DNA of 64,000 nt from an uncultured Flavobacteriaceae bacterium (GCA_937136455.1 CAKZOO010000113.1:186001-250000), one strand, 5' to 3'. Positions 23,575 to 33,447 are shown, numbered from the stretch's first letter. Made by a program: numbers and translations. The notes: a model not told the origin generated them from the sequence alone.

Positions 23575-24168
23575 TTATTTTTTTAAAAGATTCATATAAC
23601 GAGCGACGTATTTTCCGAGCACATCAAACTCAAGGTTGACTCTTGTGCCCACTAGGTATTGGTTAAAACGGGTATGCTCATAAGTATAAGGGATGATGGC
23701 TACTGAAAAACCATTGTCAGTCGCATCAACAACAGTTAAACTCGTTCCATCAACAGTGATGGATCCTTTTTCAATCGTCGTATTTCCAGTTGAGGCGTCA
23801 TAGCTAAAGCTAAAACGCCATGATCCGTCCTCTTCGACAATTTTTTCACAAACGCCCACTTGATCGACGTGACCTTGAACGATGTGTCCGTCCAAACGAC
23901 TCCCCATAATCATGGCACGTTCTAAGTTGATCTGGTCACCAACTTTCAAATCTCCAAGATTTGTTTTGTTGAGTGTTTCTGTAATAGCGGTTACATTGTA
24001 GGAGTTTTGATCGCATTCCACAACGGTAAGACATACGCCATTATGAGCAACACTTTGATCAACTTGAAGTTCGGCTGCTAAGGGACTTGTAATTGTAAAG
24101 TGAATATTTCCAGCGTCTTGCTCAATTTTAGTGAGGCTTCCAAAAGTTTCAATGATCCCTGTAAACAT
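23575..24168 (-). CDS. ribE: Riboflavin synthase (alpha chain)
   Basis: This 197-residue protein has the two tandem lumazine-binding domains of riboflavin synthase. It begins with the characteristic MFTGIIETFGSL. Each half contains the SVAHNGVCLTV or GSITVDGTSLTV motif (about 39-49 and 136-147), and LDGHIVQGHVDQVG lies at about 93-106. It catalyses dismutation of two 6,7-dimethyl-8-ribityllumazine molecules to riboflavin in the cytoplasm. Length and motifs are complete. It is divergent from pdxA, with a TAACTTTG promoter element in the shared gap. Confidence 0.96.
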   Translation of the reverse strand: MFTGIIETFGSLTKIEQDAGNIHFTITSPLAAELQVDQSVAHNGVCLTVVECDQNSYNVTAITETLNKTNLGDLKVGDQINLERAMIMGSRLDGHIVQGHVDQVGVCEKIVEEDGSWRFSFSYDASTGNTTIEKGSITVDGTSLTVVDATDNGFSVAIIPYTYEHTRFNQYLVGTRVNLEFDVLGKYVARYMNLLKK

Positions 24169-24198
24169 GTGTCGTTTTTATTAGCTAATTTTACAGCT

Positions 24199-24206
24199 CA
24201 AAGTTA
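24199..24206 (-). promoter_or_regulatory. Promoter -7 element for riboflavin synthase
   Basis: TAACTTTG on the minus strand matches TAnnTTTG and lies 31 bases upstream of the ATG at 24168. No well-spaced -33 TTG is visible. Confidence 0.4.
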
Positions 24207-24226
24207 CTTAATAAGCAGCAAACTGT

Positions 24227-25288
24227 ATGCAAGAAGCAAAAAAAATAAAAGTAGGGATCTCTATTGGGGATCTCAATGGAATAGGATGTGAACTGGTTTT
24301 AAAAACATTTTTAGACCCGAGAATGTTGGAATTGTGTACACCTGTAGTTTTTGCTTCCAACAAGTCCATTACTACTTGGTTAAAGCTTCTTAACTATCAA
24401 CTAAAATTTAACGGTGTTGGCACCTCAGAGGAGTCACTCGACGGGAAATTTAATGTGGTTAATGTTTGGAAAGACCAACCAGAAATCACTCCTGGTGTGT
24501 CTAACCAAACTGGGGGCACTTATGCTTTGAAATCGCTTCAAGCAGCTGTAAAATCTTTAAAGAGCGGTAGCATCGACGTTCTGGTTACAGCCCCAATAGA
24601 CAAGAGCAATATTCAATCAGAATCATTTAAATTTCCAGGTCATACCGATTATTTAGCCCAAGAACTGGACGGGAAGAGCTTGATGTTTATGATCTCATCT
24701 AAGTTAAGAGTTGGCTTACTTACCGATCACATTCCCGTTAAATCGGTTAGCGATCACATTACCCCTGAGCTTATCGTCGAAAAAGTAACCACCGTTGTAA
24801 AAACCCTACAAAGGGATTTTGGAATTCATAAACCAAAAATCGCCTTACTTGGAATCAATCCGCATAGTGGTGATCAAGGAGTTATTGGAAAGGAAGACGA
24901 TCAAACTCTAAAGCCGACTATTGTAAAACTGCAAGAAGAAGGCACTCTGGTTTTTGGGCCCTATGCAGCTGATGGATTCTTTGGATCAGAAAACTACAAG
25001 AATTTTGATGCGATATTGGCTGCGTATCACGATCAGGGACTGATTCCTTTTAAAACACTATCATTTGGTCAAGGGGTTAATTACACAGCAGGATTGTCTA
25101 AAATTCGAACTTCTCCCGATCACGGAACCGCTTTTGATATTGCTGGAAAAGGAATTGCAAATGAACACTCGTTTAAAGAGGCTATTTTTTTGGCAATCCA
25201 GTTGTACAAAGACCGCAGTCAGTACGATGAATTGACTTCAAACCCTTTGGAAAAGGTCAATTTGAAGAATATTAAGAGAAAGAATTAA
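24227..25288 (+). CDS. pdxA: 4-hydroxythreonine-4-phosphate dehydrogenase
   Basis: This 353-residue protein matches PdxA. It opens with VGISIGDLNGIGCELVLK (about 9-26), and carries the metal/substrate motif FPGHTDYLAQ (about 137-146), GINPHSGDQGVIG (about 216-228), and the late YHDQGLIPFKTLSFG and RTSPDHGTAFDIAGKG motifs. It oxidises 4-phosphohydroxy-L-threonine in DXP-dependent pyridoxal phosphate synthesis. It precedes the DUF177-rpmF-fabH cluster, a conserved flavobacterial order. A weak hairpin at 25302-25318 may end its transcript. Confidence 0.96.
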   Translation: MQEAKKIKVGISIGDLNGIGCELVLKTFLDPRMLELCTPVVFASNKSITTWLKLLNYQLKFNGVGTSEESLDGKFNVVNVWKDQPEITPGVSNQTGGTYALKSLQAAVKSLKSGSIDVLVTAPIDKSNIQSESFKFPGHTDYLAQELDGKSLMFMISSKLRVGLLTDHIPVKSVSDHITPELIVEKVTTVVKTLQRDFGIHKPKIALLGINPHSGDQGVIGKEDDQTLKPTIVKLQEEGTLVFGPYAADGFFGSENYKNFDAILAAYHDQGLIPFKTLSFGQGVNYTAGLSKIRTSPDHGTAFDIAGKGIANEHSFKEAIFLAIQLYKDRSQYDELTSNPLEKVNLKNIKRKN

Positions 25289-25301
25289 GACTACATTTTA
25301 A

Positions 25302-25330
25302 AGCAGGATTATTCTGCTAATATTTTTGTT
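25302..25330 (+). terminator. Weak terminator after pdxA
   Basis: A 5-base stem (AGCAG / CTGCT) with a 7-base loop is followed by a T-rich stretch before the DUF177 promoter. The short stem keeps confidence low. Confidence 0.35.
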
Positions 25331-25336
25331 AATAAA

Positions 25337-25366
25337 TTGTTTATTAATATAATAATAGTATCTTTG
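25337..25366 (+). promoter_or_regulatory. Bacteroidota promoter for DUF177-rpmF
   Basis: TTG (25337-25339), a 19-base spacer and TATCTTTG (25359-25366) match the Bacteroidota primary sigma-factor consensus exactly. It lies 46 bases upstream of the preferred ATG at 25412, as expected for a ribosomal-protein operon. Confidence 0.75.
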
Positions 25367-25411
25367 CACCCGCCTTTTAGGTAAATTGTGAACGTTTCAA
25401 TCACTCGCAAA

Positions 25412-25954
25412 ATGAAAAATAAGGAGTTTGATATTCCTTTTACAGGATTAAAGCAAGGGAAACACGAGTTTGAATACGCGATCGATAATTCGTTCTTTGA
25501 GAACTTTAACTATGATGAGTTTAACAGTGCCAATCTTAAGGTTGAGCTGATTTTAAACAAACTGAGCAGCTTTATGGAAGCTGAGATCAAAACCAGTGGA
25601 AGTGTCAATGTCAATTGCGACCTAACTGATGTTCCTTTTGATCTCCCAATCGAAGCTGAATTGGATTTAGTGATCAAATTTGGAGATGAGTACGACGATG
25701 AAAATGAATCGTTATTAATTATTCCACATCACGATCACAAAATCAATCTCTCGCAGTATTTCTATGAGATGTCAGTTTTAGCAGTTCCACTCAAGAGGGT
25801 ACATCCAGGAGTAGAAGACGGTAGTCTTTCCTCACCAGCTTTGGAATTGTTAGAAGAGTTATCGGTTAAAGAACTTAAAGAAGAATCAAAAGAAGAGCAT
25901 ACGGATCCTAGATGGGATGCATTAAAAAAGTTAAAAACGGATAAAAATAAGTAA
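25412..25954 (+). CDS. DUF177 (YceD-like) protein
   Basis: The ATG at 25412 gives 180 residues beginning [22 protein letters not shown], the normal start of flavobacterial DUF177 proteins. A GTG at 25388 is possible but less likely. The protein has the [27 protein letters not shown] core and an acidic C-terminal tail. DUF177/YceD proteins are encoded next to L32 in many bacteria and have been linked to 23S rRNA maturation. The gene ends 2 bases before rpmF and shares its strong promoter. Confidence 0.88.
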   Translation: MKNKEFDIPFTGLKQGKHEFEYAIDNSFFENFNYDEFNSANLKVELILNKLSSFMEAEIKTSGSVNVNCDLTDVPFDLPIEAELDLVIKFGDEYDDENESLLIIPHHDHKINLSQYFYEMSVLAVPLKRVHPGVEDGSLSSPALELLEELSVKELKEESKEEHTDPRWDALKKLKTDKNK

Positions 25955-25956
25955 CA

Positions 25957-26154
25957 ATGGCACATCCAAAGAGAAAAATATCAAAAACGAGAAGAGACAA
26001 GAGAAGAACTCATTACAAAGCGACTGCGCCAACAATTGCTAAGGATCCAACTACTGGAGAATTACACCTTTACCACAGAGCGCACTGGCACGAAGGAAAA
26101 CTTTATTACAGAGGTCAAGTATTGATTGATCAAACTGAAGAAGTTTCAGCTTAA
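25957..26154 (+). CDS. rpmF: 50S ribosomal protein L32
   Basis: This 65-residue basic protein has the L32 pattern [17 protein letters not shown], then a short central segment and the [15 protein letters not shown] end. The zinc-binding Cys pairs found in some L32 proteins are absent, giving a Cys-free form. It belongs to the large ribosomal subunit near the peptidyl transferase region. It is cotranscribed with DUF177 and followed by a strong terminator. Confidence 0.97.
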   Translation: MAHPKRKISKTRRDKRRTHYKATAPTIAKDPTTGELHLYHRAHWHEGKLYYRGQVLIDQTEEVSA

Positions 26155-26181
26155 GTCGTTAGATCGTATTAAACATAGAAT

Positions 26182-26210
26182 ACTCTCACCTTCCAAGTGA
26201 GAGTTTTTTT
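26182..26210 (+). terminator. Terminator after rpmF
   Basis: A perfect 8-base stem (ACTCTCAC / GTGAGAGT) with a 7-base loop runs into seven T residues. It separates the ribosomal unit from fabH. Confidence 0.88.
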
Positions 26211-26316
26211 GTTAAAAAGAGTCAATAAAAATCGATATTTTGACTGAAAGTGATCATTTTTTACTAATTTTCACTTAAAATTGGAATTTTTCTCCAATAA
26301 TTATCAAATTCAGACT

Positions 26317-27315
26317 ATGACCAAAACAACAGCTGCTATAACCGCTGTGGGATCTTATATTCCTGATTTTGTGCTTTCCAATGCCTTGTTGGAAACCATG
26401 GTAGACACCAATGACGAGTGGATTACAACTCGAACGGGTATCAAAGAGAGACGTTTGTTAAAAGACAAAGACAAAGGGACTTCTTATTTGGCAATTCAAG
26501 CCGCAAAGGATTTATTAGAAAAAAAACAGTTAGATCCATCCGAAATTGACGTGGTTTTAATAGCAACAGCGACTCCTGATTTACCTGTAGCCTCTACAGC
26601 AGCCTATGTGGCCTCGAAAATTGGGGCAACTAACGCCTTTTCTTATGACCTTCAAGCCGCTTGCTCTAGCTTCCTTTATGGGATGTCTACCGCATCTGCA
26701 TATATCGAAAGTGGTCGCTATAAAAAGGTTTTGCTCATAGGGGCAGATAAAATGTCATCGATTATAGATTATACCGACAGAGCAACCTGTATTATTTTTG
26801 GAGATGGAGCTGGAGCTGTTCTTTTTGAACCCAATACGGAAGGCTATGGCTATCAAGATGAATACTTGAGAACGGATGGAGTCGGAAGAGATTTTCTAAG
26901 GATTGAAGCTGGAGGATCCCTCTTACCCGCGAGCGAAGAAACAGTTAAAAACAAACAGCATTACGTCTATCAAGATGGAAAATCCGTATTTAAGTTTGCG
27001 GTATCCAATATGGCTGATGCTGCCGCTAAAATAATGGAGCGCAATAAGCTCTCACAGGACGATGTAAATTGGTTAGTACCACATCAGGCCAACAAGCGAA
27101 TCATCGATGCAACTGCGAATCGAATGGATTTAGCTACTGAAAAGGTAATGATGAATATTGAGCGCTATGGAAATACTACATCGGCTACATTGCCGTTATT
27201 ATTAGCAGACTATGAACGACAATTAAAAAAAGGAGATTCTCTTGTTTTTGCTGCCTTTGGAGGTGGATTTACTTGGGGAGCATCTTATTTAACCTGGGCT
27301 TATAACCCTTCATAA
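26317..27315 (+). CDS. fabH: 3-oxoacyl-[ACP] synthase III
   Basis: The ATG at 26317 gives 332 residues beginning MTKTTAAITAVGSYIPD, the normal FabH start; the TTG at 26281 is rejected. The catalytic triad is visible: Cys in DLQAACSSFLYG (about 116), His in WLVPHQANKRI (about 250), and Asn in ERYGNTTSATLPL (about 280). WITTRTGIKERR (about 35-46) is also diagnostic. It condenses acetyl-CoA with malonyl-ACP to start fatty acid synthesis. The accB-accC genes follow, supplying malonyl-CoA precursor carboxylation. plsX, often between rpmF and fabH in other bacteria, is absent here. Confidence 0.96.
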   Translation: MTKTTAAITAVGSYIPDFVLSNALLETMVDTNDEWITTRTGIKERRLLKDKDKGTSYLAIQAAKDLLEKKQLDPSEIDVVLIATATPDLPVASTAAYVASKIGATNAFSYDLQAACSSFLYGMSTASAYIESGRYKKVLLIGADKMSSIIDYTDRATCIIFGDGAGAVLFEPNTEGYGYQDEYLRTDGVGRDFLRIEAGGSLLPASEETVKNKQHYVYQDGKSVFKFAVSNMADAAAKIMERNKLSQDDVNWLVPHQANKRIIDATANRMDLATEKVMMNIERYGNTTSATLPLLLADYERQLKKGDSLVFAAFGGGFTWGASYLTWAYNPS

Positions 27316-27341
27316 ATTAAAAACAACTAAATCACAATACT

Positions 27342-27821
27342 ATGGATGTTAAAGAAATTCAACAACTGATTAAATTCGTAGCGAAATCTGGAGCAAGTGA
27401 AGTAAAACTTGAGATGGAAGATTGGAAGATTACCATTAAAACGGGATCTACTCAAAGACCTTCTGATGTTACTTATATACAGCAAGCTCCTATTGCTGCA
27501 GCTCCTGCTGTAATGCAAGCAGCGGCACCTGAAGCAGTGGCACCAGTAGCCTCTGAAGCAGCTGAGGACGACAACAGTAAATACATCACTGTAAAATCTC
27601 CAATTATTGGAACTTTTTACAGAAAACCATCTCCAGACAAACCTAATTTTGTTGAGGTAGGATCTTCAATATCTGAAGGAGACCCACTTTGTGTAATAGA
27701 AGCGATGAAGTTATTCAATGAAATTGAAAGTGAAGTTTCTGGAAAAATTGTCAAAGTATTAGTTGACGATGCTTCACCAGTTGAATTCGATCAACCGCTA
27801 TTCTTAGTAGACCCATCATAG
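27342..27821 (+). CDS. accB: Biotin carboxyl carrier protein of acetyl-CoA carboxylase
   Basis: This 159-residue protein has an N-terminal segment (MDVKEIQQLIKFVAKS), an Ala/Pro-rich flexible linker (about 50-82) and a C-terminal biotinyl domain. The domain carries the motif CVIEAMKLFNEIE, whose Lys is biotinylated. IIGTFYRKPSPDKPNFVEVG is the typical entry of the domain. It shuttles carboxyl groups between AccC and the carboxyltransferase. It lies between fabH and accC, with short gaps that suggest one transcript. Confidence 0.97.
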   Translation: MDVKEIQQLIKFVAKSGASEVKLEMEDWKITIKTGSTQRPSDVTYIQQAPIAAAPAVMQAAAPEAVAPVASEAAEDDNSKYITVKSPIIGTFYRKPSPDKPNFVEVGSSISEGDPLCVIEAMKLFNEIESEVSGKIVKVLVDDASPVEFDQPLFLVDPS

Positions 27822-27861
27822 GGATTTCTAGTAACCAATCTATCAACTAATTAAACGTCTT

Positions 27862-29208
27862 ATGTTTAAAAAAATATTAATTGCCAATAGAGGAGAAATC
27901 GCATTGAGGGTTATTAGAACCTGTAGAGAAATGGGGATTAAGACCGTGGCGGTTTACTCAAAGGCTGACGAAGAGAGTTTGCACGTTCGCTTTGCGGATG
28001 AGGCAGTCTGTATCGGACCAGCTCAAAGTAGTGAATCCTACTTAAAGATCCCTAACATCATTGCAGCTGCTGAGATTACCAATGCTGATGCCATTCACCC
28101 AGGGTATGGATTCTTATCTGAAAATGCTAACTTTTCAAAGATTTGTGCTGAACACGATATCAAGTTTATCGGAGCTTCTGCCGAGATGATCAATAAAATG
28201 GGAGATAAGGCTACTGCGAAAGAAACTATGAAGAATGCAGGAGTACCAACCATACCAGGTTCTGAGGGTCTTTTAAAAGACGTGAAAGAGGCTAAGAAAT
28301 TAGCTAAGGAAATAGGTTATCCTGTGATGATCAAAGCTACTGCTGGTGGTGGAGGAAAAGGAATGCGTGCTGTGTGGTCTGAAGATAAAATGGAAGCCTT
28401 ATTTGAATCTGCAGTTCAAGAAGCAAAAGCTGCTTTTGGGAATGGGGGTATGTATATGGAAAAACTTATTGAAGAGCCGCGACATATCGAAATTCAAATT
28501 GTTGGTGATCAAAGAGGAAAAGCCTGTCATCTTTCAGAGCGTGACTGTTCTATTCAACGTAGACACCAAAAACTCACCGAAGAAACACCTTCACCATTTA
28601 TGACCGATGAGCTTCGTCAGAAAATGGGAGATGCAGCAGTTTTAGCAGCGGAATCAATTAAATACGAAGGGGCTGGAACCATTGAATTTTTGGTGGACAA
28701 ACACCGAAACTTCTACTTTATGGAAATGAATACGCGTATTCAAGTAGAGCATCCAATTACCGAACAGGTGATCGATTACGATTTGATTCGCGAGCAGATT
28801 TTAGTAGCTGCCGGAGTTCCTATTTCAGGTAAAAATTACTTTCCAAAGCTTCACTCTATCGAATGTAGAATCAACGCGGAAGATCCTTATAACGACTTTA
28901 GACCAAGTCCTGGTAAAATTACTACCCTTCACACACCTGGAGGGCATGGTATACGTCTAGACACTCACGTCTATAGTGGTTATGTGATTCCTCCACATTA
29001 CGATTCGATGATCGCTAAGTTAATCACAACTGCTCAGACAAGAGAAGAGGCGATTAACAAGATGAAAAGAGCGTTGGATGAGTTTGTTATAGAAGGAATA
29101 AAAACGACCATACCATTTCATCGACAGCTGATGGATCACCCTGATTATATCGCTGGAAATTACACTACAAAATTCATGGAGAGTTGGGAAATGGAGCCTC
29201 AGGCTTAA
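27862..29208 (+). CDS. accC: Biotin carboxylase subunit of acetyl-CoA carboxylase
   Basis: This 448-residue protein has the full ATP-grasp layout. [20 protein letters not shown] opens it, the glycine loop [12 protein letters not shown] lies around 153-164, and [15 protein letters not shown] and the active-site [14 protein letters not shown] follow in order. RINAEDP and the C-terminal lobe complete the enzyme. It carboxylates biotin on AccB using ATP and bicarbonate in the cytoplasm. A strong terminator closes the fabH-accB-accC unit. Confidence 0.98.
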   Translation: MFKKILIANRGEIALRVIRTCREMGIKTVAVYSKADEESLHVRFADEAVCIGPAQSSESYLKIPNIIAAAEITNADAIHPGYGFLSENANFSKICAEHDIKFIGASAEMINKMGDKATAKETMKNAGVPTIPGSEGLLKDVKEAKKLAKEIGYPVMIKATAGGGGKGMRAVWSEDKMEALFESAVQEAKAAFGNGGMYMEKLIEEPRHIEIQIVGDQRGKACHLSERDCSIQRRHQKLTEETPSPFMTDELRQKMGDAAVLAAESIKYEGAGTIEFLVDKHRNFYFMEMNTRIQVEHPITEQVIDYDLIREQILVAAGVPISGKNYFPKLHSIECRINAEDPYNDFRPSPGKITTLHTPGGHGIRLDTHVYSGYVIPPHYDSMIAKLITTAQTREEAINKMKRALDEFVIEGIKTTIPFHRQLMDHPDYIAGNYTTKFMESWEMEPQA

Positions 29209-29230
29209 ACTCTTAGAAATCATCAATTAA

Positions 29231-29266
29231 ACCCCCGTTCTGATCTAGTTCGGGGGTCTTTTTTTG
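29231..29266 (+). terminator. Terminator after accC
   Basis: A 7-base GC-rich stem (ACCCCCG / CGGGGGT) with a 13-base loop is followed by a run of T residues, 22 bases after the accC stop. Confidence 0.85.
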
Positions 29267-29278
29267 TATATTTAATAC

Positions 29279-30391
29279 ATGAAAGATTTTAGTTATTGGG
29301 AACTTCAAACTTGGTTTAAGAACGTCGATTTTTGCATTATCGGGAGCGGTATTGTTGGACTTAATTGTGCTCTTAGTCTTAGAGAACAGAATCCCAAAGC
29401 CAAAATTATAGTATTGGACAAGGGGATCCTCCCAAAAGGAGCGAGCACTAAAAACGCTGGCTTTTCTTGTTTTGGATCTATTTCAGAAATTGTAGCAGAC
29501 TTAAAAGTTCATTCAGAGCAAGAAGTAATCGATTTAGTTCGAAAGCGATGGGATGGTGTTCAACTCCTCAAAGCCCGACTTGGAGAAAAAGCGATTGGAT
29601 ACCAAAATAACGGAGGCTATGAAGTCTTTTTTAATCAGGAGGATTTTCAAAATTCTTTGGATCATTTAGACCGTGTTAATAAGATGCTTGACGAGGTGTT
29701 TCCATCAGCTCCCTTTCATGTATATCCTAATAGGTTTGAGTTTGAAAACTGTGCCAACGATTATATAGGTTCTCTTTTTGAAGGCCAGATCAATACCGGT
29801 GAAATGATGAAACGACTCATCTATATCGCACAGTCCAAAGAGATTCAACTGCTTTATGGAATGGAGGTTCAATCCTACACACAACTTCAAAACAAAGTTC
29901 AGATTCACACCAGTGAAGGAGATTTTTACAGCTCTAAATTGCTAATTGCCACTAATGGTTTTGCCTCTCAGATGTTTGAAGATGACATTAAACCCGCTCG
30001 AGCTCAAGTGATGATCACAAAGCCTATAGACAACTTAAAGATCAAGGGGGTATTTCATATGGATGAAGGCTATTATTACTTTAGAAATGTAGAAAATCGC
30101 ATCCTAATTGGTGGCGCTCGAAATCTCGATTTTAAGGCAGAAAAAACAACCGTTTTTGATACAACTGATCCAATCATCAACCAACTACACAAAGTGTTGA
30201 TTGACATTATTTTACCACATACTCCCTATGAAATTGATCACCAATGGTCTGGAATCATGGGTGTAGGAAAACAAAAAGGACCTATTGTTAAGGCCCTTTC
30301 TGATGATGTTTATTGCGGTGTTCGTCTTGGTGGTATGGGAGTAGCAATTGGCTCAGCTGTTGGCGCTCAGCTCGCTAGTCTTGTCCATTAG
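29279..30391 (+). CDS. FAD-dependent oxidoreductase, DAO family
   Basis: This 370-residue protein has the dinucleotide-binding motif CIIGSGIVGLNCALSLRE (about 19-36) followed by KIIVLDKGILPKGASTKNAGF, the D-amino-acid-oxidase family pattern. The C-terminal part contains KLLIATNGFASQM, a substrate-domain YYYFRNVENRILIGGARNLD and the FAD-contacting end RLGGMGVAIGSAVG. Related enzymes oxidise glycine, sarcosine or gamma-glutamylputrescine; the substrate here is unknown. It ends in a 4-base overlap with a convergent membrane-protein gene. Confidence 0.88.
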   Translation: MKDFSYWELQTWFKNVDFCIIGSGIVGLNCALSLREQNPKAKIIVLDKGILPKGASTKNAGFSCFGSISEIVADLKVHSEQEVIDLVRKRWDGVQLLKARLGEKAIGYQNNGGYEVFFNQEDFQNSLDHLDRVNKMLDEVFPSAPFHVYPNRFEFENCANDYIGSLFEGQINTGEMMKRLIYIAQSKEIQLLYGMEVQSYTQLQNKVQIHTSEGDFYSSKLLIATNGFASQMFEDDIKPARAQVMITKPIDNLKIKGVFHMDEGYYYFRNVENRILIGGARNLDFKAEKTTVFDTTDPIINQLHKVLIDIILPHTPYEIDHQWSGIMGVGKQKGPIVKALSDDVYCGVRLGGMGVAIGSAVGAQLASLVH

Positions 30392-30831
30392 AACCATTGA
30401 CCCCAAGGAATTCTACTCAGTAATAAAACCAATCCAATAGCGTAAAAGACACCAATTGTCTTGAATTTTTTGACTGCTTCCATTTGTTTTTTGTGTTTCG
30501 ACCATCCAATGGTGATAAAGACGATTGCAAGGATGTTTACAAACGGATGTTCTACTGCTAGAAGTCTAGCTACAGAATCCAAACCTCCCATGCCTTGTTT
30601 TTGAATCGCACTAAGACCATTAGGAGAAACAAAAAAGAGCGCTAATCCTATTAACAATTGCAAGTGAGAAAGAATAAGGGCAAAAAGACTCAATCGAAGG
30701 TCTTTTCCCATATCGAAAAACGCTTTGTTGGTTTTCCAACCTTTTAGTGCGTTAAAAACAGCATAGATAAGAACTAATAGAACTATATATGCAAAATAAG
30801 AGTGTAGGGTTAAAATATAAGTGTAGGCCAT
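30388..30831 (-). CDS. Four-helix integral membrane protein, conserved in flavobacteria
   Basis: The ATG at 30831 gives 147 residues beginning MAYTYILTLHSYFAYIVLLVL; an upstream start at 30858 is less likely. Four hydrophobic segments are visible, with His residues in TLHSYF, ILSHLQ and VEHPF that could ligate heme. Such proteins are sometimes labelled cytochrome-like, but this is not established. It overlaps the FAD oxidoreductase stop by 4 bases in convergent orientation. Confidence 0.7.
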   Translation of the reverse strand: MAYTYILTLHSYFAYIVLLVLIYAVFNALKGWKTNKAFFDMGKDLRLSLFALILSHLQLLIGLALFFVSPNGLSAIQKQGMGGLDSVARLLAVEHPFVNILAIVFITIGWSKHKKQMEAVKKFKTIGVFYAIGLVLLLSRIPWGQWF

Positions 30832-30860
30832 GTTTAATAATTTTTCGTAAATGTACATAA

Positions 30861-30887
30861 AAAAACCCCGTCATAGACGAGGTTTTT
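30861..30887 (-). terminator. Terminator after the TonB receptor gene
   Basis: A 12-base stem (AAAAACCCCGTC / GACGAGGTTTTT, one mismatch) with a 3-base loop lies 20 bases beyond the receptor stop. A T-run follows on the minus strand. Confidence 0.82.
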
Positions 30888-30907
30888 AGTTCTTGTAAAG
30901 AAGGTTC

Positions 30908-33418
30908 TTAGAAACGGTATTTTAAAGAAGCGTTCCAAGTTTGACCAAATCCAAACCATACTGAGTTGCGAACATCTACACCATTCCATGTAGTAGAGTT
31001 GGCATCTGCATGAATGTTGGTATTGGATTCAGCAATGTATACCGTATCAAATAAGTTATTGATGTTGACACGTAAGCTTAAGTTGCTGCTTAAATAAGCA
31101 GTTGCTCCTAAGTCAGCAATACCATAAGATGGTAATTTAAGGGCTCCAGCATTGTTTGCTTGAGTAAACGCTGAATCGGTGATTGAGTAATCAGCATAAA
31201 GTCCATCAACGAATCGGTAACCAAAATCAAGGCTAACCCCTTCCATACGATACACTGCTTCGATATACGATGTAAACTGAGCAGCATCTCCTACTTTAGC
31301 ACCGTTAGTGTAAAGTTTTCCAGTACCGATGGATTGTTGGTTCTCATCAAATAGTTCAGCTTCAAAATCTTTGGTATATCTCCAATCTCCTAAAGAAAGC
31401 ATTCCGCGAAGTTTGAATCGGTATGTAGGATTGTATTCTGCTTCTAATTCAATTCCTTGGTGTAATACATCAATGTTTTTGAATTGTGCAAATCCGTCCA
31501 CTCCAAGTTGGTTGGTTAAGGAACGGCTCACAAAACGATTTCCCCAAGTAGTTGAGTAAGCATTGATGTTTAAGTTGAATGATTTTGAAGTATATCCGTA
31601 TCCGAATTCAATCGATTTGATTTCTTCGTTTTGAAGATCTTGATTTACGATATTCGCATAGTTAGGGAATACGGCATCAAAGTTTGGTTGTCTTGAAATA
31701 TATCCAGCATTGAAGAAGATGTTAGACTTCTCATTGATGTTGATGTTCGATCCTCCTTTGATATAACCACCACCAACATTTTCTTTGTTAGAAACAGGAT
31801 TGTTTGGTTGATCAAAATAATCCAATCTCTGGAATGATTGATTCGATAAACCAGCTTGTAACACTGCTGTTAATTTGTTGTCGTTGTTGTATTCAACCAT
31901 GGTGTTCACACCTTGCCAACCTACTTTACCGATGTTGTAGTAATCCATTTTAGGACCGCGAATACCAGTGTTTTTAAATGGAGAGGCTTCAACTAAAGTC
32001 TCGATGATTTGACCAGCTGAGTTTTTGTTTCCAGTTGAATAGTAACCGTCTAAACCTAATAAATCGTTTAAGACACGGTAGTGATATCCAGTGTAGTCTC
32101 TTAAATCAACTCCTACAGAATATCTGAATTTACCACTTTTGATATCCAATGAAGAGATCGCTCCAACCCAGTCATGAGAGTTCATAGATGCTCTACGTAC
32201 AAGTACAGAACGATTTACATTGTCATCTCTAAATCCGTTAGATCCAATGCGAGATCCAACAAATTTGCTGATGGATCCAGAATAAGGATTTGTTGTTTGA
32301 ATATTGTTAGCAACTACGGCATCGTAATCGATGAATCCATTTGCTAAACGAGAACCTCTACCGTTTTCTAAGTAGTGTTCGGTTAAGTCTTTGTTGAATG
32401 GAAGTAAATCCGCTACAGAAGATCTGTAGTTGTTTCCTCTAGGTCCTGTTCCTCCTCCACGTCCAGCAGATCCGTATAATGAAGTTGCAAGTGATACGTT
32501 TTTAGAGATTTGGTAATCCCAGTTTAAGGTAGCAAGTGGCTTGTTGTAGAAGTTTCTTCTCAAGTTATACTCTTCACCTCTAAGGATGCCACCATTGGTG
32601 TTCCAGCGCTGATCGATTCCAGCTTTACCAAAGTTTTGGTAATCTCTTATCGAAACCCAAGCATCACGTTGGTGGTGCCATTGACCTGCTCCTAAGAATG
32701 AAAAGTTTACCGAGTGTTTGGAATCTTCTGGAGCGTATCCAACTGCAAAGAAATACGTTAATCCTTCTCCACTGGTATTGTAAACATATCCATCTCCTTG
32801 CCATTTAGACAATAAAATTGACGACGCCCATCCGTTGTCGTTTTTACCGGTGTTGTATACAAATGAAGTTTTGCGGTATCCATCGTTCCCCATTACTTGA
32901 GTCAAGGATCCCCCTTCAGCTACAGCAGCAGTTTTTGTGAAAATAGAAACAGTTCCTCCCACAGATGGTACAGCAAGACGCGATGCTCCTAAACCTCTCT
33001 GAATTTGAATTCCTGAAGCAACATCTGTTAAACCTTGCCAGTTAGACCAATACACCCATCCATTTTCCATATCATTCACCGGCTGACCGTTGATCAAAAA
33101 TGAAGTGTTACGTTGATCAAATCCTCTTAAAGAGATTCTAGAGTCTCCATAACCACCACCTTGTTTGGTAGCGTATACACCTGGAGTGGTGTTCATGATC
33201 TCTGGGAATTCTAAGTTCCCTACTTTTAAAGCGATTTCACTTGCTTTAATTGATGTTACTGCCACTGGAGTAACACGTTCTTGAGCAACATCAATCACTT
33301 TGGATTGAAGTACTACTACTTCTTCTAATTCAACCGTAGACGATGACGTTTCGGTTTCTTGAGCAAAGGTGATTGTAGCTGCCAAGCAACATACAATCGA
33401 AGTGAGCATTTTTTTCAT
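30908..33418 (-). CDS. TonB-dependent outer-membrane receptor with operator-like upstream site
   Basis: This 836-residue protein has a signal peptide (about 1-19, ending TFAQ). A plug follows with VELEEVVVLQSKVID, FPEIMNTTPGVYATKQGGGYG, RISLRGFDQRNTSFLINGQPV and VPSVGGTVSIFTK. A long barrel with repeated aromatic strands ends in WNASLKYRF, with a terminal Phe. There is no CarboxypepD-like N-terminal domain. The ligand is unknown. A perfect 19-base palindrome and a TAGTTTTG -7 box lie just upstream, so expression is probably controlled, perhaps by nutrient or metal supply. The gene is single, with its own terminator. Confidence 0.9.
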   Translation of the reverse strand: MKKMLTSIVCCLAATITFAQETETSSSTVELEEVVVLQSKVIDVAQERVTPVAVTSIKASEIALKVGNLEFPEIMNTTPGVYATKQGGGYGDSRISLRGFDQRNTSFLINGQPVNDMENGWVYWSNWQGLTDVASGIQIQRGLGASRLAVPSVGGTVSIFTKTAAVAEGGSLTQVMGNDGYRKTSFVYNTGKNDNGWASSILLSKWQGDGYVYNTSGEGLTYFFAVGYAPEDSKHSVNFSFLGAGQWHHQRDAWVSIRDYQNFGKAGIDQRWNTNGGILRGEEYNLRRNFYNKPLATLNWDYQISKNVSLATSLYGSAGRGGGTGPRGNNYRSSVADLLPFNKDLTEHYLENGRGSRLANGFIDYDAVVANNIQTTNPYSGSISKFVGSRIGSNGFRDDNVNRSVLVRRASMNSHDWVGAISSLDIKSGKFRYSVGVDLRDYTGYHYRVLNDLLGLDGYYSTGNKNSAGQIIETLVEASPFKNTGIRGPKMDYYNIGKVGWQGVNTMVEYNNDNKLTAVLQAGLSNQSFQRLDYFDQPNNPVSNKENVGGGYIKGGSNININEKSNIFFNAGYISRQPNFDAVFPNYANIVNQDLQNEEIKSIEFGYGYTSKSFNLNINAYSTTWGNRFVSRSLTNQLGVDGFAQFKNIDVLHQGIELEAEYNPTYRFKLRGMLSLGDWRYTKDFEAELFDENQQSIGTGKLYTNGAKVGDAAQFTSYIEAVYRMEGVSLDFGYRFVDGLYADYSITDSAFTQANNAGALKLPSYGIADLGATAYLSSNLSLRVNINNLFDTVYIAESNTNIHADANSTTWNGVDVRNSVWFGFGQTWNASLKYRF

Positions 33419-33447
33419 GTAATGAATTAAAGTTTAATTTTATCCTG

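Noticed and set aside
30388-30831. Ribosomal protein or cytochrome annotation for the small membrane protein
   Set aside because: It is plainly a four-helix membrane protein, and no CxxCH or firm heme-ligand pattern supports a cytochrome call.
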